NCBI GenBank assembly: GCA_022797995.1
Contig: JAAWLQ010000003.1
Coordinates: 1 to 38,133 of the forward strand
Length of the DNA stretch: 38,133 nt
Origin: Lachnospiraceae bacterium
GTDB taxonomy: Bacteria > Bacillota > Clostridia > Lachnospirales > Lachnospiraceae
Direction of reading: 5' to 3'
This document shows, piece by piece, positions 7,233-15,630 of this stretch; the first letter of the stretch is position 1, and the number at the start of each line of letters is the position of its first letter. The notes below the pieces were generated by a model. That model was given only the letters and a program-made list of their open reading frames with translations, searched no databases and was not told where the DNA came from. The translations under genes and the position numbers were made by a program.

Positions 7233-7950
7233 TCTTTGGTCCTCCTGCTTCCCGCCGCCTCGCCAGCAGCCAGGCCATGATGTGTACCGCCTGCTGGAAT
7301 TCACCCTGCTCAATCATTTTCTCTATCTCGTCCGCAGAGTATCTCCTGACATGCAGAAACTCTGTCTCATCCAGGCTCTGCTCCGCGGCCCTGCGGCATT
7401 TTTCCGCCATAAAAATATATGCATAATTATCCGCCAGTGTGGCATTGGACGGTACTGTCAGCAGCTGTGTCCAATGATCCGATACATATCCTGTCTCTTC
7501 CAGCAGCTCCCTTCTGGCCGCCTTCAGTGCATCCTCGGCCTCCATATTCGACGTATTCCCTGTGTCGGTCTGCTTCCCCTCCGCCACAGATGTATTCAAT
7601 GCCTCTATTATATCCTGTCCGGAAGCATGGACTGCCTCCTGTGCTGTTCTATACTCCTTCCCATCCTTCCGTTCAATACCACCTGCGGGAAATTCCGTCG
7701 TCACCTCACGGATTCCCTGTCGAAACTGCCTGACACAGAGGTATTTCCCTTCTTCATCCGATGCCACAATCACCACATAATCCCGGCGGCTGTAACTGTA
7801 AAATGGCTCAAACACACTTCCGTCCGGAAATCGATAAGAGGACCGTCGAAAGTCAATCCACTCATCCTGTACAATATGTTCTGTGCGGATTTCCTCCCAC
7901 GCCAGATTCTTTTCATCTTCACTGCCTGCTATTTCTTTGCTGATATTCAT
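7225..7950 (-). CDS. NUDIX hydrolase (ADP-ribose pyrophosphatase-like) with split Nudix box
   Basis: A 241-residue protein, longer than the usual ~180 for this family. The ADP-ribose pyrophosphatase features are present: a WIDFRRSSYRFPDG opening, the YVVIVASDEEGKYLCVRQFR strand pair, EFPAGGIE, and AARRELLEETGYVSD carrying the catalytic REL.EE.G. Between the PAGGIE glycine and the catalytic helix there is an insert of about 45 residues (DIIEALNTSVAEGKQTDTG and flanks) where the canonical box has five. It should hydrolyse a nucleoside diphosphate linked to X, probably ADP-ribose. AGGAGAT lies ~6 bases before the ATG. It is first in a two-gene operon with the MmcQ-EVE gene. Confidence 0.88.
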   Translation of the reverse strand: MNISKEIAGSEDEKNLAWEEIRTEHIVQDEWIDFRRSSYRFPDGSVFEPFYSYSRRDYVVIVASDEEGKYLCVRQFRQGIREVTTEFPAGGIERKDGKEYRTAQEAVHASGQDIIEALNTSVAEGKQTDTGNTSNMEAEDALKAARRELLEETGYVSDHWTQLLTVPSNATLADNYAYIFMAEKCRRAAEQSLDETEFLHVRRYSADEIEKMIEQGEFQQAVHIMAWLLARRREAGGPKNA

Positions 7951-8064
7951 GCATCTATCTCCTTTTATTCAAAATCTGTTATTTATACTCCATATTACGA
8001 TCTGACATACCGCCTTACAATAATTTTCACTGCTCACTATTTTTAATACAAGCCGAACCTTTTT

Positions 8065-8280
8065 CATTATACCATGTGCGCGGAAAATCAAGCGACTCCG
8101 AAGGAGACATTTGATTTTCAAGCCATGGACTGCCGGGTATAATGCATCACGCAGTGATGGCAAGCCAGCCCACGCTGGCTTGAATTCTGCGAATGCAGAA
8201 TCATTATACCATGTGCACAGCCCGCACATGGTATTGATGGCCATTCGGCCGTCTCCTGCCTTGAATAAGGACATTATACC
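8065..8280. repeat. Tandem hairpin array (locus B)
   Basis: At least six perfect stem-loops follow each other: CATTATACC/GGTATAATG (8065-8073 with 8136-8144) enclosing AAAATCAA/TTGATTTT with CTCC-GAA-GGAG inside; CATCAC-GCA-GTGATG; AAGCCAGC-CCAC-GCTGGCTT; ATTCTGC-GAAT-GCAGAAT; an 11-bp ATACCATGTGC stem with loop ACAGCCC (8206-8234); and GGCC-ATTC-GGCC. CATTATACC recurs at 8065, 8202 and 8272. The last ~75 bases recur inverted near 32166-32243. The array fills the gap between the divergent NUDIX and HAD genes. Confidence 0.8.
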
Positions 8281-8364
8281 TTAAAATCTCTTCTCTTACC
8301 AGAATACAAATACAAGAAACCACCAAAAATGCTTTATATATTTCCCACAAAATTCAACTTTCAA

Positions 8365-8446
8365 AATTGTATATAATGCATAATTAGTCAAAAACAGCAT
8401 ACCGAAAAAAAGAAATATTTACAATAAGCCCACAATAATCTATGGT
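8365..8446 (+). promoter_or_regulatory. Promoter region, copy 1 (HAD phosphatase)
   Basis: TTTACA (8418-8423) and TATGGT (8441-8446) are spaced by 17 bases. About 90 bases, from AATTGT at 8365 through the -10, align with the region at 9354 ahead of the importer operon with a single indel. Shared elements include GTCAAAAAyAGC and GAAATATTTACA. This indicates one regulator acting on both transcripts. Confidence 0.75.
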
Positions 8447-8563
8447 TTATACACACTGCTTCTGCTGTCCTCCGAAAAATGAGAAATCATGGAAGATATC
8501 ACAGAACGGTTACGCAGAGCCAAAGGTGGAAAGTGTCGCTCACGCGGCGGAATGAGAGGAAAT

Positions 8564-9229
8564 ATGCAAAATTCAAAAAAGAAATACAAAGCGTTGGTAT
8601 TTGACTATGATATGACCATTGCGGACACGGGCCCTATTATCGTATCCCTTCTGAATCAGACGGCAAAACATTTCGGATACCCTGAAAAGCCTTATGAACA
8701 GGTCGTTACCATGATCGGCCACACACAGGTGGACATGCTCCGTTTCCTTACGGAAGAAACCGATATGGAGAAAATCCTCACCATAAGGGAATACTACCGC
8801 GCTGTCTGCAGGCAGGAGATGTGCAAAAGGACCACCTTTTTCCCGGGACTGGAGGAAAGCCTGCGGCGGATGAAGGAAAAGGGGCTGAAGCTGGGGATTC
8901 TCTCTCTGAAGCTTAAGGACCTGATACTGGCCTCTCTGGATAAGTATAACCTGACCCAATATTTTGATGTGATTTTCGGCGCGGATGAAATGCCGGCACC
9001 CAAGCCGGATCCCCAGGGATTATTCTCCATCCTGGAGAAGCTGGGGTTGACGATGGCAGACGTGTTGTATGTGGGAGACAGTCTGGTAGACCAGGAGACT
9101 GCCCGAAATGCGGGCGCGGATTTCTGTGCCATGCTGTCCGGGGCAACTCTGAGAGAGCAGTTTGAGGAAGATTTCGTGAAGCTCTTCTGTTCCTCTCCCG
9201 GGGAGCTGGCAGATACCATATGCAATTAA
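8564..9229 (+). CDS. HAD-superfamily phosphatase (phosphoglycolate phosphatase-like)
   Basis: The track start at 8489 has only weak ribosome-binding sequence. ATG at 8564 follows GAGAGGA and starts just before the fold, giving 221 residues; the upstream starts (8489, 8552) cannot be excluded. Motif I is DYDMTIADT (nucleophile Asp and acid Asp), motif II the LSL serine, motif III KPDP, motif IV GDSLVDQETARNAG. A helical cap sits between motif I and II, as in subclass I PGP/GPH-like enzymes. It should dephosphorylate a small phosphorylated metabolite. Its promoter is a near-copy of that of the sugar importer, so its substrate probably derives from the imported sugar. Confidence 0.88.
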   Translation: MQNSKKKYKALVFDYDMTIADTGPIIVSLLNQTAKHFGYPEKPYEQVVTMIGHTQVDMLRFLTEETDMEKILTIREYYRAVCRQEMCKRTTFFPGLEESLRRMKEKGLKLGILSLKLKDLILASLDKYNLTQYFDVIFGADEMPAPKPDPQGLFSILEKLGLTMADVLYVGDSLVDQETARNAGADFCAMLSGATLREQFEEDFVKLFCSSPGELADTICN

Positions 9230-9353
9230 ATTTCCCGGTACACACTTCCTTTATGAGGAGATCTTCTTAGAACAGCGCACATAAATGTCTGCGAAAATAA
9301 ATACCAAAAAAACTATGGCGATACCATATAACTATGGTGGAAAATATTTAGTT
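9230..9353. other. Intergenic region upstream of the importer promoter
   Basis: Non-coding. It holds two ACTATGG motifs around a CTATGG-CGATA-CCATA element (about 9310-9340) that echo the -10 region sequence. These may be operator half-sites, but this is speculative. Confidence 0.35.
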
Positions 9354-9436
9354 AATTGTGCAAATAGCACAATTTGTCAAAAATAGCCTACCTGAAAAAA
9401 TGAAATATTTACAAAAAATGTACAATAAACTATGGT
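9354..9436 (+). promoter_or_regulatory. Promoter region, copy 2 (carbohydrate importer operon)
   Basis: TTTACA (9408-9413), 17 bases, TATGGT (9431-9436). Just upstream is an 8-bp perfect inverted repeat AATTGTGC-AAATA-GCACAATT (9354-9374), a good operator shape. The whole block aligns with 8365-8446. Confidence 0.8.
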
Positions 9437-9475
9437 TAATGTACGCATTGACCAAATCGGAACAGGAGGAAAAAG

Positions 9476-10423
9476 ATGGCAAAGACAAAAGGCGGTACAG
9501 CCGTCGCAAAGAAAAAAGGCATGTCATTCGGACAGGGAATACGTCACAGCTGGCAGTTATATGTACTTCTGCTTCCGGCACTGATTTATCTGTTTGTATT
9601 TGACTATATGCCATTGTATGGAATGCAAATTGCCTTTAAAGATTTTCTGCCGGGGCTGGGATTCTCCGGGAGCCCCTGGGTGGGTCTGAAACACTTTAAG
9701 TATTTTGTGACCTCACCGCAATTTTCCGTTCTTATCAGAAATACTCTGATGCTGAATGTATTGCGGCTGGTGTTCTGTTTTCCTTTTCCTATTTTCCTTG
9801 CACTGCTCCTGAACGAAGCCCGCAATGCATCCTTTCAGAAGATAATACAGAATCTGACATATGCGCCCCACTTCATCTCCACCGTGGTGTTGTGCGGTAT
9901 GATTATCAGCTTCACCTCTCCTTCCACAGGCGTTATCAATACCCTGATTCAGGCGCTGGGAGGCCAGCCCATTGATTTCATGGGACAGGAAAGCTGGTTC
10001 CGACCGGTGTACATCATTTCGGAAATCTGGAAAACCACCGGATGGTCCTCTATCATCTATCTGGCGGCCCTGGCAGGAATTGACCCTTCCCTGCATGAAG
10101 CGGCCCGCGTGGACGGTGCTTCCCGGTTCAAGAGAATCATACATATCAACATCCCGGGTATCGCTCCTACCATCATTATTCTGTTGATTATGGAAGTAGG
10201 CAAAATGATGAGCCTGGGCTTTGAGAAGGTATACCTCCTTCAGAATTCCCTGAACCTGCCTGTGTCGGAAGTAATCTCCACATATGTGTACAAGACAGGT
10301 CTGCTGGGAGCGAAATTCAGCTATACCACTTCCATTGACATATTTAATTCCGTTATCAACTGTATTCTGCTGCTGATCGTGAACAAGATTTCCAGCGCCG
10401 TCAGCGAGACAAGTTTGTTTTAA
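9476..10423 (+). CDS. Carbohydrate ABC importer permease, LplB/YteP type
   Basis: A 315-residue inner-membrane permease of the MalF-like CUT1 class. The polar N-terminus leads to the first helix (YVLLLPALIYLFVFDYMPLYGMQIAF). The ABC-coupling EAA loop is seen as EAARVDGASRFKRIIHINIPGI, as in LplB/YteP proteins. The protein pairs with the YtcP/LplC-type permease encoded next to form the channel. AGGAGG lies 7 bases before the ATG. It is the first gene of the operon, behind the duplicated promoter. No ATPase gene is present nearby, which is usual for CUT1 importers in Firmicutes that share MsmX-type ATPases. Confidence 0.93.
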   Translation: MAKTKGGTAVAKKKGMSFGQGIRHSWQLYVLLLPALIYLFVFDYMPLYGMQIAFKDFLPGLGFSGSPWVGLKHFKYFVTSPQFSVLIRNTLMLNVLRLVFCFPFPIFLALLLNEARNASFQKIIQNLTYAPHFISTVVLCGMIISFTSPSTGVINTLIQALGGQPIDFMGQESWFRPVYIISEIWKTTGWSSIIYLAALAGIDPSLHEAARVDGASRFKRIIHINIPGIAPTIIILLIMEVGKMMSLGFEKVYLLQNSLNLPVSEVISTYVYKTGLLGAKFSYTTSIDIFNSVINCILLLIVNKISSAVSETSLF

Positions 10424-10442
10424 GTTTGTCTGTGACTTGGAA

Positions 10443-10558
10443 AGTAAAGTATCGATGGCGCACGAGAGGAACTTTTATGAGTGCACTTTCGAATGAAAGT
10501 TTCTCTCATAAGAGGTGCGCCGAAGATACTTTACTCTTTAGTGCCGTCGCGCAGCGAC
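10443..10558 (+). repeat. Long intercistronic hairpin between the two permease genes
   Basis: AGTAAAGTATC (10443-10453) pairs with 10525-10535, GGCGCAC (10457-10463) with 10515-10521, CTTTTATGAG (10472-10481) with 10505-10514 with one wobble, and ACTTTC-GAAT-GAAAGT closes the tip. About 34 base pairs in one arm. A second hairpin GTCGC-GCA-GCGAC (10546-10558) follows. There is no T-run, so it is more likely an RNA stability or processing element than a terminator. Its GAAT and GCA loops match hairpins in the 8065-8280 array. Confidence 0.8.
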
Positions 10559-10578
10559 TTTAATTAGGAGGAACATGA

Positions 10579-11487
10579 ATGAAAGAAAAGACACAGCCTT
10601 CAAAAATCCGGGAAAGAGGCATGGAAAGGGTATTCAACTGGGCAATTAACATTCTGCTGCTGTTTTTCGGTCTGATTGCCCTGTACCCGTTGCTCTTCGT
10701 GCTCTCCGCCTCCATCAGCGACCCCACGGCGGTCAACAGCGGAAAAGTGCTTCTGTTTCCCAAAGGCTTCAACCTGGAAGGCTATAAACAGATATTAAAA
10801 AACAGCTGGGTACTGATCGGCTACCGCAACAGTCTCTTCTATGCGGTGGTGGGAACTCTTCTGAATCTGGTGGTAACCATGATGGCAGGCTATGCGCTGT
10901 CCCGTAAGGATTTGTATGGGAAAAAGCTTATTGCCCTGTATATGATGTTCACCATGTGGTTCAGCGGCGGTATGATCACCAAATTTATCGTGGTCAACAA
11001 TATCGGCTTATATGACAAGTGGTACACTCTGCTGGTGCTGGGACTGGTATCCATGTACAACGTCATCATCACCCGTTCCTTTATCGCAGGCAGTATCCCC
11101 GGGGAACTTCAGGAATCCGCCAGAATCGACGGCTGTGATGATTTCGGAACCTTTTTCCGGATTATAGTGCCGCTGTCCAAACCGGTTATCGCTATCCTGA
11201 GTCTTTATTATGGGCTGGGGCACTGGAACAGCTATTTCAACGCACTGATTTATCTGAAAGACAAGAATAAGCAGCCTCTGCAGATTTTCCTGAGGGAAAT
11301 TCTGGTATTGAATCAGTCCATCGACGTGAACAGCGATGAGCTGGAATCCATGATTGAAAGGGCAAGGATGGCTCAGAGCATGAAATACGGGCTTATTGTA
11401 GTAGCTTCCCTGCCCATGCTGATCATCTATCCTTTCCTGCAGAAGTTCTTTGTAAAGGGTGTCATGATTGGCTCCGTGAAGGGGTAA
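10579..11487 (+). CDS. Carbohydrate ABC importer permease, YtcP/LplC (MalG) type
   Basis: A 302-residue CUT1 permease. The first helix (WAINILLLFFGLIALYPLLFVLSASISDP) and the EAA-type coupling loop (ESARIDGCDDFGTFFRIIVPLSKP) match the YtcP/LplC family, and the C-terminus ends GVMIGSVKG as these proteins typically do. It partners the LplB-like permease. AGGAGG is 7 bases upstream of this ATG; a nearer ATG at 10575 is out of frame. It is separated from the first permease gene by 155 bases that form a long hairpin, an unusual spacing inside such an operon. Confidence 0.93.
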   Translation: MKEKTQPSKIRERGMERVFNWAINILLLFFGLIALYPLLFVLSASISDPTAVNSGKVLLFPKGFNLEGYKQILKNSWVLIGYRNSLFYAVVGTLLNLVVTMMAGYALSRKDLYGKKLIALYMMFTMWFSGGMITKFIVVNNIGLYDKWYTLLVLGLVSMYNVIITRSFIAGSIPGELQESARIDGCDDFGTFFRIIVPLSKPVIAILSLYYGLGHWNSYFNALIYLKDKNKQPLQIFLREILVLNQSIDVNSDELESMIERARMAQSMKYGLIVVASLPMLIIYPFLQKFFVKGVMIGSVKG

Positions 11488-11498
11488 TGCTGTCTCAG

Positions 11499-11537
11499 GC
11501 TTTACGCAGGAGACGCATAAAGCGCCTTCGTGAAGCG
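11499..11537 (+). other. Paired stem-loops between permease and binding-protein genes
   Basis: GCTTTA/TAAAGC (11499-11523) and CGCCTTC-GT-GAAGCG (11523-11537) sit in the 158-base gap before the solute-binding-protein gene. Such structures often shield the downstream, more abundant binding-protein mRNA. No T-run is present. Confidence 0.5.
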
Positions 11538-11645
11538 ATTGTGAACAGGAATAATAATTGTAACAGGTTTTACCCGGGCATAATACATATCATTAGTCCG
11601 GTTAGCAACTATACACATTTTAATATAAGTAGAGGAGGTATTTTT

Positions 11646-13406
11646 ATGAAGAAAAAATTGTTGGCGGCACTTCTGGCGGGGTCGATGATTCTGTCCATGG
11701 CAGCCTGCGGGAACGACGATTCCGGCAGTTCGACCCCGGCAGGCGGAAGCGGCTCTGCGGAAAGTAGTTCCGGCAGTTCCGAAGGCAGCGTCGCAGAAAA
11801 CAGCGGTGCGGGAGATGCCGCATCCGATGAAGTCATTGAAGTCACAATGATGGTGGCCACCAAATCCGGGCAGGGCGACTGGAACGATTACTGGCTGATG
11901 GACAAAATCGAGGAAGCATGCGGCATCCGTTTCAAGGTAGATCAGATCATAAAAGACGCATGGTCAGAAAAGGAAAGTCTGGCATTTGCCACACGGGACC
12001 TTCCTATGGTATTCTTAAATGATCTGACAGATACGGAGCTTGCAACCTATGGCGCACAGGGACTTCTTCTCCCGCTGGAAGATTACATTTCCAAAGAGAC
12101 CATGCCAAACCTGTTCGCCGTGATGGAAAGTGAGAATGTAGACCTGCTGGCAGGTATGACTTTCCCGGACGGACATATCTACTCTCTGAGAGGCTTTACA
12201 GCCAATCCCCGGGAGCTGGCAAAGAACCGTTTCTTCGTAAATAAGACATGGATGGAGAGGCTGGGAATCGAGAAAATGCCCGAGACCCTGGATGAGTTCT
12301 ATAATTACCTGGTAGCAGTGAGAGACGGTGATCCCAATCAGAACGGTGACACCACAGACGAGATTCCTTTAGGCGGTTCCTACAAGGAAGAAGACTCTTT
12401 CTATTACAATGCCTTTGTTCCTATTCTGGCAGGCTTTGGCTTCCTGGGTGACACAAAGGGAGCGGACTATCAGGTGGACAGTAATGGAAAGGTAATTTAC
12501 ATTCCGGCAGAAGCCAATTACAAAGAATTTCTGAAGTATATGCATAAACTGTACGCGGAAAAGCTGCTGGATCAGGAGTATTTCACCCAGACTGCGGAGC
12601 AGCGGAAGGCAAAACAGGCGGAAGATAAGTACGGCGCCTTTACCGATTATGCTTCCTGGATGAATATTCCGGACATTAATATCTCCATCCAGTTCCGCGG
12701 CATAGAGCCTTTTACCAGTGAGTATAACAGTGAAAAAATGTGGCCTTCCAAAGATATGCAGTTCAACGGCGGACTGGTCATTACCAACAAAGTAACAGAC
12801 GAAGCTGTCATTAAGAAGCTGATTGCAATGGCCGACTGGTTCTATTCTGAGGAAGGAACCTATACCATTATCCGCGGCGTGCCAAAGGGAGAATTTGCGG
12901 CAAATCCCGAATATGGCTGGTGGCTGGGTGAAACCGACAGATTCGGTACTGTGAAAGTAGAAAATGCGTGGGATGAGGAAAAATATGAGAAAGTGGGCCA
13001 GTGGAGAGATGCCGAGGTCACTCCCGGCAACAATTACTTCCCCATGGGCCAGACACTTGCTTTGACTTCCACTACCATTTACAAGGAAGAAGATTATGTG
13101 CTTACGGAAGATACCGCCGTCACAAACAATAACCGACTTACCACAGACATTATGACCAACGTGTATGATTATCTGAAGGTAGGCTGGCCGGGAACCGTAA
13201 AGTTTACCCAGGAAGAGAATGATGAAATCAGTCTGATAGAGACAGACCTGCGGAATTATAAGGAAACCATGGAATCCAAAATGATCAACGGAGATCTGGA
13301 TATCGACGCCACCTGGGACGAGTATATAAAGGGGCTCAACGACCGAAAGCTCGATCGTTACCTGGAACTTCTCCAGACAGCCTATGACCGTTGGGCCGGT
13401 AAATAA
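11646..13406 (+). CDS. Extracellular solute-binding lipoprotein, LplA type
   Basis: The track start at 11487 is rejected. ATG at 11646 has AGAGGAGG 6-8 bases upstream and begins a classic lipoprotein signal: MKKK, a hydrophobic core, and lipobox LSMAAC with Cys at residue 21. A Ser/Gly/Glu-rich tether (to ~60) follows, then a ~520-residue binding domain typical of the long LplA group. The 586-residue protein is anchored outside the membrane and delivers an oligosaccharide to the two permeases. Many aromatic residues (GEFAANPEYGWWLG and others) suit carbohydrate stacking. The substrate is unknown; the locus context suggests a host-type or acidic glycan. Confidence 0.92.
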   Translation: MKKKLLAALLAGSMILSMAACGNDDSGSSTPAGGSGSAESSSGSSEGSVAENSGAGDAASDEVIEVTMMVATKSGQGDWNDYWLMDKIEEACGIRFKVDQIIKDAWSEKESLAFATRDLPMVFLNDLTDTELATYGAQGLLLPLEDYISKETMPNLFAVMESENVDLLAGMTFPDGHIYSLRGFTANPRELAKNRFFVNKTWMERLGIEKMPETLDEFYNYLVAVRDGDPNQNGDTTDEIPLGGSYKEEDSFYYNAFVPILAGFGFLGDTKGADYQVDSNGKVIYIPAEANYKEFLKYMHKLYAEKLLDQEYFTQTAEQRKAKQAEDKYGAFTDYASWMNIPDINISIQFRGIEPFTSEYNSEKMWPSKDMQFNGGLVITNKVTDEAVIKKLIAMADWFYSEEGTYTIIRGVPKGEFAANPEYGWWLGETDRFGTVKVENAWDEEKYEKVGQWRDAEVTPGNNYFPMGQTLALTSTTIYKEEDYVLTEDTAVTNNNRLTTDIMTNVYDYLKVGWPGTVKFTQEENDEISLIETDLRNYKETMESKMINGDLDIDATWDEYIKGLNDRKLDRYLELLQTAYDRWAGK

Positions 13407-13439
13407 AAAGCTTCACAGGAATTTTATTGTCATAAACTG

Positions 13440-13473
13440 CAGGAAGATGCGGATTGTTGGTCCGCTCTTCCTG
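13440..13473 (+). other. Stem-loop between binding-protein and regulator genes
   Basis: CAGGAAG and GCGGA pair with TCCGC and CTTCCTG around a TTGTTGG loop. There is no T-run. It probably limits readthrough into, or stabilises the mRNA before, the regulator gene. Confidence 0.6.
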
Positions 13474-13505
13474 TATGTATTACAGGAGAATATCAGAGGA
13501 GAAAC

Positions 13506-15501
13506 ATGATCGGAAGAAGAATCAGGCAGCGACAATCCAGGATACTTATATCATATATTGCGTCTCTTGTGGGTTTTATCATAATACCGGTTCTCCTGTT
13601 AACGGGCATTTTTCTGACAAACGGACTGCGACAGATGGAATCCGCCTATGCGGTTTCTCAGGAATATACTTTGCGCCAGGCCATACAGAACATGGACGAT
13701 GATATGAAAAGCTTTCGGCAGGTAGCAATACAGATCGCCACAGATCCCGACGTGACGCCATATGTTCTCAATGTCAATAATTACGACACCATCCTCGCCA
13801 TTCGAAAGCTGGCAATTTACCACGCTCAGGTAAGCTTTTTCGACGAAATGTATCTCCATATTAACGGCGATTCCAATCTGTATTCCGGAACCGGTGTCAT
13901 CTCTGTGGAAAATTTCAAAAATGGCGGCTACCGTCCACAGGGGGATGAAAACAGAGAGGACTTTGACCGATATATTACAGAAGGCCGCCCCTTTGCCCTC
14001 AGTGTCAATGGAAACGGAGGTTACCTGGTCAAAAAATATGATGCAAAGGAATACATCGCCATTACTTACCCGTGGGTGACTTCCGGGGTCCATCCTCTGG
14101 GTTCTGTGATAGGATTGGTGGAATCCAATTATTTCACCGGCATGCTTGATATTTCAGACAAACAGTATCATGAAAACATTTACCTTTTTGACAGCGGCGG
14201 GCAACTGCAATTCGCACTGGAAAATGGTCCTGCTTTTTCCGCCGAAACACTGAAGCTGCTTACAGATAATTATGAAGATCCGGGAATTCATACAGGAAAA
14301 ATCAACGGTATTTCCTGTTTTATCATCATGGGAAAAGCCCCCACCACCGGTTGGAAATATATTGCCGTAATTCCCAGACCGCAGTTTTTCCTGAAATATG
14401 TGCGAAGCGAGAACAAAGTAGCCGCCATTATTACGGTGCTCCTGGTCCTGTGTATCCTGTTTGGTATCGTGCTGGCCTTCAGGATGTATCGGCCCATCAG
14501 AAAATTATGGAACATACTGGAACCCGTTTCTCCTGAGAAACAAAATATTCTGGAAGGAATAGGACCTGAAAGGACCAGAAGAGGTGAATGGGAGAATCTT
14601 CATACCTCTGTCACCAGAATAGCGGAGATGAACAGAAACATTGCAAGGGAGCTGGAAGAAAATAAGGAAATGTATACTCAGAGTATTCTCAAGGCACTCC
14701 TGCTGGGCGCAGTAAGCGCGGAGCATGCACAGAATACGCTGATTGTTCAGGGAGTTAAATTCTGCGAGGCATATTATCTGGTTTCGGTACTGTATTGTAT
14801 GTCACCTACAAGAACAAACCCGTCGGAAACGGCAAAGACACTCATAGAGGAACAGGCAATTCCGGGCCTGTATGTACTGATACTTCCGGAGAATAACGGC
14901 TGCCTGACTCTGCTGTGGAATACCTCCCTGGAGGTACCCCCCCCTGGAAGAAAAAATTACAGAGTTATATACTGTCATTACCGGTAAAACCGAAATGGGC
15001 TGGCTGTTTGCCATAGGCAGCCATTGTGAAGATTTAAACAATATAAGCACTTCCTATCTGGAAGCCCTTGCTGTGGGGGACAGTATGCAGGAAAAAGGCC
15101 GCTCCGGCATCTATCATTACGAAGAATTTCGGAAGGTTCAGGAAAGTAATGAATTGTATCAGGATATTCTGGCCTATGTGGATGCTCATTATGATGACAA
15201 TGATATCAGCCTCTCCGGACTGGCGGAGAAATTCAGCCTGTCTTCCTCTTATCTGAGCAGATTTTTCCGGAAATGTTCCGGCATGAATTTTCTGGAATAT
15301 GTCACCAAACGGCGAATTAAGAAAGCCTGCTGCCTTCTGAGGGATACGGATTTAAAAATTAAGGACATTGTAGAACAGGTAGGGTATTTTGATGTGGCGA
15401 GCTTCACCAAAAAGTTCAGAAACACCATGGGAGTCAGCCCTGCAAAATACAGAGAGCAGGTGCGGCAGGAAGCCGGCATCACAGATAAAGAAACCGAATA
15501 A
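13506..15501 (+). pseudogene. Membrane-anchored AraC-family regulator (YesN-like), frameshifted at a C8 tract
   Basis: Two ORFs (13506-14987 and 14995-15501) are parts of one ~664-residue protein. TM1 is at ~14-36, an extracytoplasmic sensor at ~37-300, TM2 at ~302-325 (AIITVLLVLCILFGIVLAF), a cytoplasmic linker follows, and a C-terminal AraC HTH pair spans ~565-655 (ISLSGLAEKFSLSSSYLSRFF; FDVASFTKKFRNTMGVSPAKY). The frames are joined by removing one C from CCCCCCCC at 14937-14944, after which LEEKITELYTVITGKTEMGW reads on naturally. AGAGGAG precedes the ATG. This is the likely regulator of the importer and HAD promoters. As read it lacks its DNA-binding domain. Sequencing error, true loss and phase variation are all open. 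Confidence 0.88.
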
Positions 15502-15630
15502 AACAGTTCGATGCAACCGATACGGCATAATTCAGGCAGCACAGATAATGTGAAAGCAGAACCGATTGCCGCATGGAGTCCAGCAAGCCCATGCCAGAAG
15601 CCACAAAAAAGATAAAGGGAGTAAACAGAC

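Noticed and set aside
7969-8274. 101-residue minus-strand ORF over the hairpin array
   Set aside because: It reads straight through the palindromes and has no good ribosome-binding site; the sequence is explained by the repeat element.
8065-8280. Possible CRISPR array
   Set aside because: The stems differ from each other, there are no identical direct repeats with spacers of even length, and no cas genes are present.
11487-11645. N-terminal extension of the binding lipoprotein
   Set aside because: The lipoprotein signal begins at 11646 behind a strong ribosome-binding site; the extension covers two hairpins.
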